DNA of 50,274 bases, taken from contig CALLPQ010000005.1 of the NCBI GenBank assembly GCA_938015425.1, positions 1-50,274 on the forward strand, read 5' to 3'. Under the pieces are notes generated by a model. It saw only the letters and a program-made list of their open reading frames with translations, had not been told where the DNA came from and made no database searches. The stretch comes from an uncultured Parvularculaceae bacterium. GTDB taxonomy: Bacteria; Pseudomonadota; Alphaproteobacteria; Caulobacterales; Parvularculaceae. The stretch's first letter is position 1, and each line of letters opens with the position of its first letter. Of the stretch, positions 25,665 to 33,573 are shown piece by piece. The position numbers and the translations under genes were made by a program.

Positions 25665-25696
25665 TTTGATAAAATTATCGAGCTTTGATAAAATTA
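25665..25696. repeat. direct repeat, two 13-nt copies
   Basis: TTTGATAAAATTA occurs at 25665-25677 and 25684-25696, 19 bases apart, in the 350-base gap between the divergent exosortase and fadA-like genes. The gap is AT-rich and must hold both promoters; nothing else is recognisable. Confidence 0.6.
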
Positions 25697-25946
25697 AAGG
25701 CTATGGTTAATTCACCCACTAGATAAAGCTCAAGATCAAGCACATTGGCCGGATATCGGTTATACCATTAACCCACTGCATTGACCGTGCCATGTCTGGA
25801 TTACCCAGTATTTGTTTTAAACCAATATAACTGCACTATCTCATTGCAAGGTGATTTTAGGAGCACTACTAGTATAGTAACTTTATAGGGGCGTTTAGCG
25901 GGTAATTTCCCCTTTACGACACGGCTGATGCAAACAGGAGATAATC

Positions 25947-27155
25947 ATGACAGAAGCATTTATTTACGACACAGTAAGGACGCCGCGAGGTAAAGGACGC
26001 TCTGATGGTTCTCTTCACGAAATTACCCCCGTTCAATTAGCCACACAGGTGTTGGAAGGGGTGCGCGATCGAAACAATCTGGATACCAGCAAAGTGGATG
26101 ATGTGGCATTTGGCTGTGTGTCACCGGTGGGTGAACAAGGTGCGGTGATCACGCGCGCGGCGGTTTTGCAAGCGGGCTATTCCCAGACGGCTCCCGCCAT
26201 TCAGGTTAACCGGTTTTGTGCTTCTGGTCTTGAGGCGGTTAATATCGCCACAGCTAAAGTCAAAAGCGGAGAGGCCGATTTAACCATTGGCGGCGGTGTT
26301 GAACATATGTCCCGCGTGCCCATGGGATCTGATGGCGGTGCCTTGGCAACGGACCCTGCAGTTGCGTTCAAATCCTATTTCGTGCCCCAAGGCATTGCGG
26401 CGGACCTTATTGCCAGTAAATATGGTCATACACGTGATGATGTGGATGCCTATGCGGTGGAAAGTCAAAAACGGGCCAGTAAAGCCCAAAGCGAAGGGCG
26501 GTTTAAAAATTCAATTCTGCCTGTGCGCGATGTGATTGGCGAAACTGTTCTGGACCATGATGAAACCATTCGCCCCGGGACGGATATGCAATCACTGGGG
26601 GCCCTTAAACCGTCTTTTGCCATGATGGGAGAGAATTTTGGTTTCGACGGTGTGGCGTTGCAACGTTATCCCGAATTGGAAAAAGTTAACCATGTGCATC
26701 ATGCGGGAAATTCTTCAGGTATTGTTGATGGCGCAGCGGCGGTTTTGATCGGCAATAAAGAAAGCGGTGTGCGTCATCAGTTAAAGCCTCGTGCGCGCAT
26801 TGTCGCGGCGGCTTCTGTGGGATCGGAGCCAACGATTATGCTTACAGGTCCTGAATTTGCGGCCAAGAAAGTGCTGGAACGTGCTGGCATGACGAAAGAT
26901 GATATTGATATCTGGGAATTGAACGAAGCTTTTGCCTCGGTTGTGCTGCGGTTTATGGATGCGATGGATATCGACCATGGTGACATCAATGTGTGTGGCG
27001 GCGCTATTGCGATGGGTCACCCGTTGGGGGCCACGGGCGCGATGATCACGGGGGTGGTGCTTGACGAGTTGGAGCGAACCGGCAAAAGCACAGCCTTGGT
27101 TACTTTATGTATTGGCGGCGGAATGGGCACAGCGACCATTATCGAACGCGTATAA
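25947..27155 (+). CDS. fadA: acetyl-CoA C-acyltransferase (3-ketoacyl-CoA thiolase)
   Basis: A 402-residue thiolase that cleaves 3-ketoacyl-CoA in fatty-acid beta-oxidation. The active cysteine is in VNRFCASGLEAVN (residue ~91), with NEAFASVVLRF, GGAIAMGHPLGATGAM and CIGGGMGTATIIERV as the remaining motifs. It ends in the V and length is standard. AGGAG lies directly before the ATG. The multifunctional fadJ-type gene starts 39 bases downstream, so the two encode the subunits of the beta-oxidation complex. Confidence 0.94.
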   Translation: MTEAFIYDTVRTPRGKGRSDGSLHEITPVQLATQVLEGVRDRNNLDTSKVDDVAFGCVSPVGEQGAVITRAAVLQAGYSQTAPAIQVNRFCASGLEAVNIATAKVKSGEADLTIGGGVEHMSRVPMGSDGGALATDPAVAFKSYFVPQGIAADLIASKYGHTRDDVDAYAVESQKRASKAQSEGRFKNSILPVRDVIGETVLDHDETIRPGTDMQSLGALKPSFAMMGENFGFDGVALQRYPELEKVNHVHHAGNSSGIVDGAAAVLIGNKESGVRHQLKPRARIVAAASVGSEPTIMLTGPEFAAKKVLERAGMTKDDIDIWELNEAFASVVLRFMDAMDIDHGDINVCGGAIAMGHPLGATGAMITGVVLDELERTGKSTALVTLCIGGGMGTATIIERV

Positions 27156-27194
27156 TCATTTAATTATTATATTCATTAAACGGAATTTTTTACG

Positions 27195-29417
27195 ATGTCC
27201 TATAAAACTCTTACTCTCGAACTTGACGAAGACGGTATTGCCCTTGTGACGATTGATTTGCCTGATCAATCCATGAATGTCTGGAATGGGGAATTACTAG
27301 AAGATTTTTCCAATGTGGTTGATAAGATCGTTGAAGATGACGCGATTAAAGGCGCTGTCATTACGTCTGGTAAAGAGAGCGGCTTTATGGCGGGGGCTGA
27401 TTTGCGGATGTTGGGTGGCACTGGAAGTACCAAAAGTGGCAGCCCCAATAGTGGTAGTACAGATAAAGGCGCATTGTTTGAACAATTATTCACGATGAAT
27501 AAAATGTTCCGCAAACTGGAAACAGGTGGCCACACCGCAAAAGAAATGACCAAAGGCGGAAAAACAGCCAAGCCTGTTGCCGCCGCTGTAAACGGTTTAG
27601 CCCTTGGGGGTGGATTGGAACTGGTTTTGGCTTGTCACTATAAGGTGGTCAGCGATAACCCCAAAGTGCAATTTGGCGTGCCGGAAGTGCAAGTGGGGTT
27701 ATTGCCTGGCGGCGGTGGCACCCAGCGCATTCCGCGCCTTGCCGGCTTGCAAAATGCGGCGATGATGGCCACCCAAGGAAAGCCCATCGATTCAAAAACG
27801 GCGCAAGCCTATAAGCTTATCGATGAAATCGTTCCCCATGATCAAATCATTACCAAGGCTAAAGAATGGGTCAAGGCAAACCCCAAAGTGACCCAGCCAT
27901 GGGACAAAAAGGGCTTTAAATTTCCCGGCGGTGGCGGGGCAATGGACCCGCGTTCGGTTCAGTTCTTTGTGGCCGCTAGTGCAATGGCTCAAGATAAGAC
28001 CAGCCATAATTATCCGGCGATTGAATCAATTCTATCTTGTATGTATGAAGGGTCCATCGTGCCGTTTGATACGGCTATACGCATTGAATCCAAATATTTC
28101 ACAAAACTGATTGCGGACCCGCAATCCAGAAATATGATCCGCACTCTGTTTATAAATAAACAAGCCGCCGAAAAAGGCGAGCAACGCCCCGAAGGTGTGG
28201 CGAAAACCAATTTAAAGAAAGTTGGCGTTTTGGGTGCGGGCATGATGGGTGCGGGCATTGCTTATATCACAGCCAAAGCCGGTATGGAAGTGGTGTTAAT
28301 TGACCGTGATCAAGACTATGCAGAAAAGGGAAAAGCCTATTCCCAAAAAATAGTCGAAAAAGGTGTTAAACGCGGCAAAGTCAGCAAAGAAAAAGGCGAG
28401 GGCCTGTTAGCGCGGATTACCCCATCAACAGATTATGATTTATTGAAAGATGTTGATTTAATTATCGAGGCGGTGTTTGAAGACCCTGATGTTAAAGCGG
28501 ATGTAATTAAAAAGACCGAGGCGGTCATCAAAAAAGATGTGATTTTTGCCTCTAATACATCAACATTGCCGATCACGGGGCTTGCCAAAAACTCTTCCCG
28601 TGCGGATCAGTTCATCGGCATACATTTTTTCTCGCCTGTTGATAAAATGCCGTTGGTGGAGATAATTCCCGGTGACCTATCAGGCGACCGATCCTTGGCG
28701 ACGGCGCTTGATTATGTGGCTAAAATCAAAAAGACTCCGATCGTGGTAAAAGACACACGCGGCTTTTATACCAATCGCGTGGTGCCCCCTTATCTAAATG
28801 AGGCGATGTTGATGATTAAAGAAGGGGTTGCCCCTGCATTAATCGATAATTGCGCCAAACTTTTGGGCATGCCTGTAGGCCCGTTAGCCTTGACCGATGA
28901 AACCTCTTTAGAACTTGGTTATATGTTAATGCAATCAACAAAAAAAGAGCTGGGTAAAGACTATCGCCCTAATGGCACCGAAGAAATGCTTGAAAAAATG
29001 GTGATTGAATTGGGACGCAAAGGGCGAAAGTCTGGCGGTGGTTTTTATGAATATCCAGAAGATGGCGGCAAAAAATATTTATGGCCCGGCCTATCTGATC
29101 ACTTTCCTTTGGCTGATGACCAGCCAAGCGCAGATGACGTCAAAGAACGATTGATGTACGCACAATTAATCCCCGCAGCGCAATGTTTTGCAGAGGGTAT
29201 TGTGTTTGACCCCCAATCCGCTGACCTTGGGGCGATCTTTGGATGGGGTTTTGCCCCGTGGACGGGCGGCCCCATGAGCCATATCGATACAATCGGGGTT
29301 GAAAATTTTGTGCGCACCGCCGAAAGCATGGCCCAACGCTATGGAGAGCGCTTTAACCCGCCAAACCTTTTCAGGGAAATGGCCCAAAAAGGCGAAACCC
29401 TATATAAAGCTGCATAA
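27195..29417 (+). CDS. fadJ: 3-hydroxyacyl-CoA dehydrogenase / enoyl-CoA hydratase
   Basis: A 740-residue bifunctional beta-oxidation protein. Residues ~1-280 form the enoyl-CoA hydratase (crotonase) domain, with GLALGGGLELVLACHYKV and FGVPEVQVGLLPGGGGTQRI. From about residue 340 the NAD-binding domain begins with VGVLGAGMMGAGIAYITAKA, followed by SNTSTLPITGLA and the catalytic-histidine segment GIHFFSPVDKMPLVEII; two C-terminal dehydrogenase helical domains follow. Length suits FadJ/FadB-type alpha subunits. It follows fadA by 39 bases and is the end of the operon before a hairpin and tRNA-Phe on the opposite strand. Confidence 0.94.
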   Translation: MSYKTLTLELDEDGIALVTIDLPDQSMNVWNGELLEDFSNVVDKIVEDDAIKGAVITSGKESGFMAGADLRMLGGTGSTKSGSPNSGSTDKGALFEQLFTMNKMFRKLETGGHTAKEMTKGGKTAKPVAAAVNGLALGGGLELVLACHYKVVSDNPKVQFGVPEVQVGLLPGGGGTQRIPRLAGLQNAAMMATQGKPIDSKTAQAYKLIDEIVPHDQIITKAKEWVKANPKVTQPWDKKGFKFPGGGGAMDPRSVQFFVAASAMAQDKTSHNYPAIESILSCMYEGSIVPFDTAIRIESKYFTKLIADPQSRNMIRTLFINKQAAEKGEQRPEGVAKTNLKKVGVLGAGMMGAGIAYITAKAGMEVVLIDRDQDYAEKGKAYSQKIVEKGVKRGKVSKEKGEGLLARITPSTDYDLLKDVDLIIEAVFEDPDVKADVIKKTEAVIKKDVIFASNTSTLPITGLAKNSSRADQFIGIHFFSPVDKMPLVEIIPGDLSGDRSLATALDYVAKIKKTPIVVKDTRGFYTNRVVPPYLNEAMLMIKEGVAPALIDNCAKLLGMPVGPLALTDETSLELGYMLMQSTKKELGKDYRPNGTEEMLEKMVIELGRKGRKSGGGFYEYPEDGGKKYLWPGLSDHFPLADDQPSADDVKERLMYAQLIPAAQCFAEGIVFDPQSADLGAIFGWGFAPWTGGPMSHIDTIGVENFVRTAESMAQRYGERFNPPNLFREMAQKGETLYKAA

Positions 29418-29469
29418 TAAAGCCAGTTAGTGGCGGCTTGAGAGTTAGAGTGAGAGGGTGAGGGGGCTC

Positions 29470-29489
29470 TTTTGAGGAACGCCTCAAAA
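29470..29489. other. stem-loop between fadJ and tRNA-Phe
   Basis: TTTTGAGG, loop AACG, CCTCAAAA form an eight-pair stem, which extends by a GGGC/GCCC pairing across a two-base bulge. No T-run follows on either strand, so it is only a weak terminator candidate for fadJ or for tRNA-Phe. Confidence 0.45.
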
Positions 29490-29595
29490 GCCCTACTAAA
29501 AATATTAATAGAGATAAAACCCCTTAATAGAGAGTAAACCCCAATGGCCCCAAAGGGCGACACCATTAGGCTTTTGTATTTTGAGGGTAAAGTGA

Positions 29596-29671
<76 letters not shown>

Positions 29672-30037
29672 GTGGTTGTGATATTTACACAAAGAAGCAA
29701 CGACGCCCCTAACCAGAATGTGGTATTAGCGAAACTGTGCCGCTTTGTCTATGATGATTTATGAATTATTTTTGCTATGTTTCTATCACTCTTTTCAAGG
29801 GTATTGGCGAAGGTGGTGATAATCTCGGCGCATAAATCAAAGTTTTTCGGTTCAGGTCCCTGTTTTGTCGTTAACCCTAAAACCATAAACCTGTAACCAT
29901 GTCTTTGATGATTGGAATGAAAAGCGGATTGCTAAGTAAAATAGGTGGCTATAGATATATAAATAATAAGCCAGAATCTGTAACGGGTTTGGTTTTTTTG
30001 TAATGATTGTAATTTATTCTAATGGAAAGGCTGCGTT
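29672..30037. other. intergenic gap without recognisable gene
   Basis: This 366-base gap between tRNA-Phe and queF is AT-rich, with short imperfect repeats of ACCATAAACCTGTAACCAT type near 29870-29900. It must contain the tRNA promoter (minus) and the queF promoter (plus). I see no preQ1 riboswitch and no small gene. Confidence 0.5.
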
Positions 30038-30628
30038 ATGCCATCGCGTCAATTATCCAAAGCTCCCCGAAAGAAAAGCGCACCGGGGAAGGCAGTAACA
30101 AAGAAGACCGTAAAGAAGAGTAAGGGGAGTAATAAGGCTAAAAATCGCGAGATCTCTAAATTTGTACCAAGCGCCCAAGATAGCCAGATTACGCAATTGG
30201 GCCAAATTACGGGGTTGGCGGCATCACCCGATGAAGCGGTATTGGAGGCCGTGCCAAATCCACAAGCGGGTACCGATTATCTGGTTCGCTTTGTGTGCCC
30301 TGAGGTGACTTCCTTATGTCCGGTGACAGGGCAACCAGACTTTGCCCATTTGGTGATTGATTTTGTTCCCAATAAAAAGCTGGTCGAATCAAAATCTCTA
30401 AAGCTTTTTCTGGGTTCGTTTCGTAATCATGGTGGTTTTCATGAAGATTGTACGGTGATGGTGGCCAAACGTATTATTGAAGCGATCAAACCTAAATGGT
30501 TACGGATTGGCGGATATTGGTATCCGCGCGGGGGCATACCTATTGATGTATTCTATCAAACCGGAGAGCCGCCAAAAGGCGTTTGGTTGCCTGATCAAGG
30601 GGTTCCGCCTTATCGAGGGCGTGGTTAA
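30038..30628 (+). CDS. queF: NADPH-dependent 7-cyano-7-deazaguanine reductase
   Basis: A 196-residue QueF, which reduces preQ0 to preQ1 in queuosine biosynthesis. The catalytic cysteine is in [17 protein letters not shown] (residue ~94) with the conserved aspartate in the same motif, the substrate/NADPH segment is [21 protein letters not shown], and [19 protein letters not shown] is near the end. The usual unimodular QueF is about 150 residues; here the first ~48 are an extra Lys/Ser-rich segment. GGAAAGG sits six or seven bases before this ATG, supporting the long form. No other queuosine genes are in the window. Confidence 0.94.
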   Translation: MPSRQLSKAPRKKSAPGKAVTKKTVKKSKGSNKAKNREISKFVPSAQDSQITQLGQITGLAASPDEAVLEAVPNPQAGTDYLVRFVCPEVTSLCPVTGQPDFAHLVIDFVPNKKLVESKSLKLFLGSFRNHGGFHEDCTVMVAKRIIEAIKPKWLRIGGYWYPRGGIPIDVFYQTGEPPKGVWLPDQGVPPYRGRG

Positions 30629-30701
30629 GCATTTTGTAAGCGACAATGACGCAATATATGATAGATTGCTGCAATAGGGTTTCAATGATCACGAGGTCAA
30701 T

Positions 30702-31637
30702 ATGCATTTAAAATGTTTGCCAAAGATGGGCATGGTCGCTTGTTTGTGGTTTAGCTTTTCATCATTTCCCGTTTTTGCCGATGCAATAGAAGGCAAAAAA
30801 GGACCTGCCGAGATTATTGCGGAAGCCGAAGATGACCAATGGCGTGACGTAAACCCCGAACAAATAATGGTAATCGAATTAGAGCGCGGACAAGTTGTGA
30901 TTGAGCTGTCCGGTCATTTTGCCCAAGGACATGTGGCGCAAATAAAAACCTTGGTGAAGTCCGGTTTTTATGACGGCCTTTCATTTTATCGTGTGATTGA
31001 TGGGTTTGTGGCCCAAGGCGGTGATGTGTTTGAAAAACGGGAATTGCCTGACGGAGCGATTAAAAATTTAGCGGCTGAATTTGATGAAAATTGGCCATCG
31101 GATTTTAAATTGAACCACATAACCCAAGGCCCTGCCAACTCTGGTGATACCTCATATTTTAAAGGCTTTAAAGTCGGGAGTGATCCCGGTGGAAAAAAAG
31201 CCTGGTTGCTTCATTGCACGGGCGCGATGGCCATGGCGCGCGATACACCGCGTAATACGGGGGGTACGGAATTTTATATAACCCTTCAACCACAACGTTA
31301 TCTTGACCGTAATCTAACGGTGTTTGGAACCGTTATTGAAGGGATGCAGCATTTACAAGCATTAAAACGCCAAGCCGCACCAGTTGTGGATGAGCAAAAT
31401 CAGGAAAAGATAGAAACAGATATCGAATTGGGAGATAAGATTTTGTCGGCATGGATGGGAGATCAGCCCCCCGCAGATAAAACCGCTCCTGCCTTGCAGG
31501 TTATGCGAACAGATACACAAACTTTTGCTAATTATTTAGAAGCGCGCCGGCAACGCCCCGAGGCTTTTTTCTATCATCGATCCAATCATGTGGATATCTG
31601 TCAGTTACCGATACCCATTCGTGAGCGAACAGAATAA
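30702..31637 (+). CDS. periplasmic cyclophilin-type peptidylprolyl isomerase
   Basis: A 311-residue cyclophilin family protein with an N-terminal signal peptide (MVACLWFSFSSFPVFADA, cleavage after ADA). The cyclophilin core starts near MVIELERGQVVIELSGHFA and includes FYDGLSFYRVIDGFVAQGGD and NTGGTEFYITLQPQRYLD, with FGTVIEGMQHLQALKR at the end. It carries extra loops between these (for example NENWPSDF to SDPGGKKAWLL), longer than ordinary bacterial PpiA/B. GAGG is six bases before the ATG. Proline isomerisation of exported proteins is the expected role. The usual active arginine-containing FYR is present. Confidence 0.88.
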   Translation: MHLKCLPKMGMVACLWFSFSSFPVFADAIEGKKGPAEIIAEAEDDQWRDVNPEQIMVIELERGQVVIELSGHFAQGHVAQIKTLVKSGFYDGLSFYRVIDGFVAQGGDVFEKRELPDGAIKNLAAEFDENWPSDFKLNHITQGPANSGDTSYFKGFKVGSDPGGKKAWLLHCTGAMAMARDTPRNTGGTEFYITLQPQRYLDRNLTVFGTVIEGMQHLQALKRQAAPVVDEQNQEKIETDIELGDKILSAWMGDQPPADKTAPALQVMRTDTQTFANYLEARRQRPEAFFYHRSNHVDICQLPIPIRERTE

Positions 31638-31725
31638 ATTTATTTTGGGTGCAATATTGAAAATGTGACTGGCTAAATACCAACTAGTCATGGACGTTCG
31701 TGTCAAATTATACCACATTTAGACT

Positions 31726-32370
31726 ATGTCAGATGATTTCCCCAAAAGCGATACTAAGATGCCTGAAAGCGGCCCTAAGATGAATGGGCCGTGGGAAGTG
31801 TTAAGCGATGATATTGCTTACGAGAATCCGTGGATAAAAATACACCATCATCAAGTTGTTCATCCTGATGGTTCAGATGGGCAGTATGGGGTGGTGCGGT
31901 TTGCCAATCGGGCGATTGGGGTATTGCCAATTGATCAAGATGGTTATGTCTGGTTGGTGGGGCAACATCGTTTCCCCTTTAATGCATATAGCTGGGAATT
32001 GCCTGAAGGAGGGTGCCCTAACGGAGAAAACCCCCTTGATGGGGCAAAACGTGAATTGAGAGAAGAAACCGGATTTACGGCTCAGGGCTGGATATCTTTG
32101 CTGGATTTCAATATCTCCAATTCTGTGACGGATGAAAGTGCCTCCTGTTTTATAGCTTATGATCTTGAAGCGGGGGAAAATGCTCCAGATCCATCTGAAG
32201 AGTTGGCTATAAAACGTATTAAATTCAATTATTTGCTACAAGAAGTTCTGGATGGAAAGATTTCTGATAGTTTAACCATTATAATCGTATTATTAGTTCA
32301 GCAATTGGCGTTGAGTGGGCGGCTTCCAATTAAGCTTTGCCAACACATATTATTTAGAAAAACGCCTTAA
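31726..32370 (+). CDS. NUDIX hydrolase
   Basis: A 214-residue pyrophosphohydrolase with a full NUDIX box, GGCPNGENPLDGAKRELREE followed by TGF, matching G-x5-E-x7-REUxEExGU at residues ~97-119. The context before it (RAIGVLPIDQDGYVWLVGQ) and after it (FNISNSVTDESASCF) resembles ADP-ribose pyrophosphatase-type enzymes that clear ADP-ribose or related nucleotides. The C-terminal ~40 residues are hydrophobic and less typical. There is no clear ribosome site; the ATG begins 88 bases after the cyclophilin gene. Confidence 0.9.
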   Translation: MSDDFPKSDTKMPESGPKMNGPWEVLSDDIAYENPWIKIHHHQVVHPDGSDGQYGVVRFANRAIGVLPIDQDGYVWLVGQHRFPFNAYSWELPEGGCPNGENPLDGAKRELREETGFTAQGWISLLDFNISNSVTDESASCFIAYDLEAGENAPDPSEELAIKRIKFNYLLQEVLDGKISDSLTIIIVLLVQQLALSGRLPIKLCQHILFRKTP

Positions 32371-32467
32371 AAATACTCATTTCTACATTATGGGTTTTGA
32401 TCTTAAAAGCATGTAAGTTAGTAACAAGTTCCAGTCGGAAAACCGGCTATAGTTAGAGGATAAGAAT

Positions 32468-33298
32468 ATGCCAGCCGATACGGCCAATAGCGAAATTATA
32501 AAAACAGGTGCAAAGATCGTCGTGCTCGATACACAAAAGACATGGTCAAAAATGCGCTCTGAAGCGGCGAATGCTGCTTCTCAGGAGCCAAGCCTTGCAA
32601 GTTTTCTCCATGCCACCATTTTGAACCATGAGAGTTTCCGCCGTGCACTGTCTTATCGGTTAGCGCAAAAATTATCTGATGCGGAGATGAACCCCATGAT
32701 GTGGCGTGAGGTTATTGCCGGGGCTTATGATGATGATCCAGCACTGGTGGATGCGGGTCTTGCTGATTTATTGGCTTGCTATAATCGGGATCCGGCAACC
32801 TTTGAATATGTGCAACCGTTTTTATATCATAAAGGATATCAGGGATTGCAGGCACAGCGCGTTGCAAATTGGCTCTGGTTGAATGACCGTCGCTCATTAG
32901 CCTTGTACCTGCAAAGTCGGCTTTCTGAGCTTTATGGGATTGATATTCACCCGAATGCGAAGTTCGGCAAAGGCGTTTTTATCGATCACGCAACGGGGCT
33001 TGTGGTGGGTGAAACAACCATTGTTGAAGATGATGTTTCTATTTTGCAATCTGTCACCCTTGGCGGTACCGGCAAAGAAGGGGGAGACCGCCACCCCAAA
33101 ATCCGCAAGGGGGCCTTGATTAGCGTTGGGGCTAAAGTTCTGGGCAATATTGAAGTAGGCGCAGGCGCAAAAGTCGCTGCGGGGAGTGTGGTTTTACAAT
33201 CTGTGCCTGATGGATGCACGGTTGCGGGTGTGCCAGCTAAAATGGTAGGTGGATGCGCAGATACCCCCTCCGAGAGTATGGATCAAAGTCTGGATTAA
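32468..33298 (+). CDS. cysE: serine O-acetyltransferase
   Basis: A 276-residue acetyltransferase that makes O-acetylserine from serine and acetyl-CoA, the first step of cysteine synthesis. The N-terminal ~150 residues are the helical SAT domain, with WLWLNDRRSLALYLQSRL; the rest is a left-handed parallel beta-helix of hexapeptide repeats, including GIDIHPNAKFGKGVFIDHAT, IVEDDVSILQSVTLGGTGKE and AGVPAKMVG. The catalytic histidine of the FIDHATG motif and the DRHPKI loop are present. AGAGGA precedes the ATG. Confidence 0.95.
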   Translation: MPADTANSEIIKTGAKIVVLDTQKTWSKMRSEAANAASQEPSLASFLHATILNHESFRRALSYRLAQKLSDAEMNPMMWREVIAGAYDDDPALVDAGLADLLACYNRDPATFEYVQPFLYHKGYQGLQAQRVANWLWLNDRRSLALYLQSRLSELYGIDIHPNAKFGKGVFIDHATGLVVGETTIVEDDVSILQSVTLGGTGKEGGDRHPKIRKGALISVGAKVLGNIEVGAGAKVAAGSVVLQSVPDGCTVAGVPAKMVGGCADTPSESMDQSLD

Positions 33299-33573
33299 AC
33301 AGACTTTAGGATTACGCTATCTTAAAACCAAGATTACTTTCAATAATGGTGTTTGCGTCTACTCTCTTAAAAAACAGTAGGTGACGTAAACGGTGACGCC
33401 TGATAAAGGTGTTTTCCGCGAATCTGTTTTAAAGTACCGATCAAAAATATATGAGTTTTATGAATAAAGACCTTTTGCTTTTTGGTGAACAGCGACAAGG
33501 TTAAGGGTCAAATCACGTATAAAAATCATGCCGCAATTTTCATATTTCGGCACCTAAAACACAGGAAAGACCG

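Noticed and set aside
29470-29489. Rho-independent terminator for fadJ or tRNA-Phe
   Set aside because: The stem is good but no T-run follows on either strand, so it is listed only as a stem-loop.
29672-30037. Possible preQ1 riboswitch upstream of queF
   Set aside because: I looked for the short C-rich hairpin and A-rich tail of the known classes and found nothing convincing.
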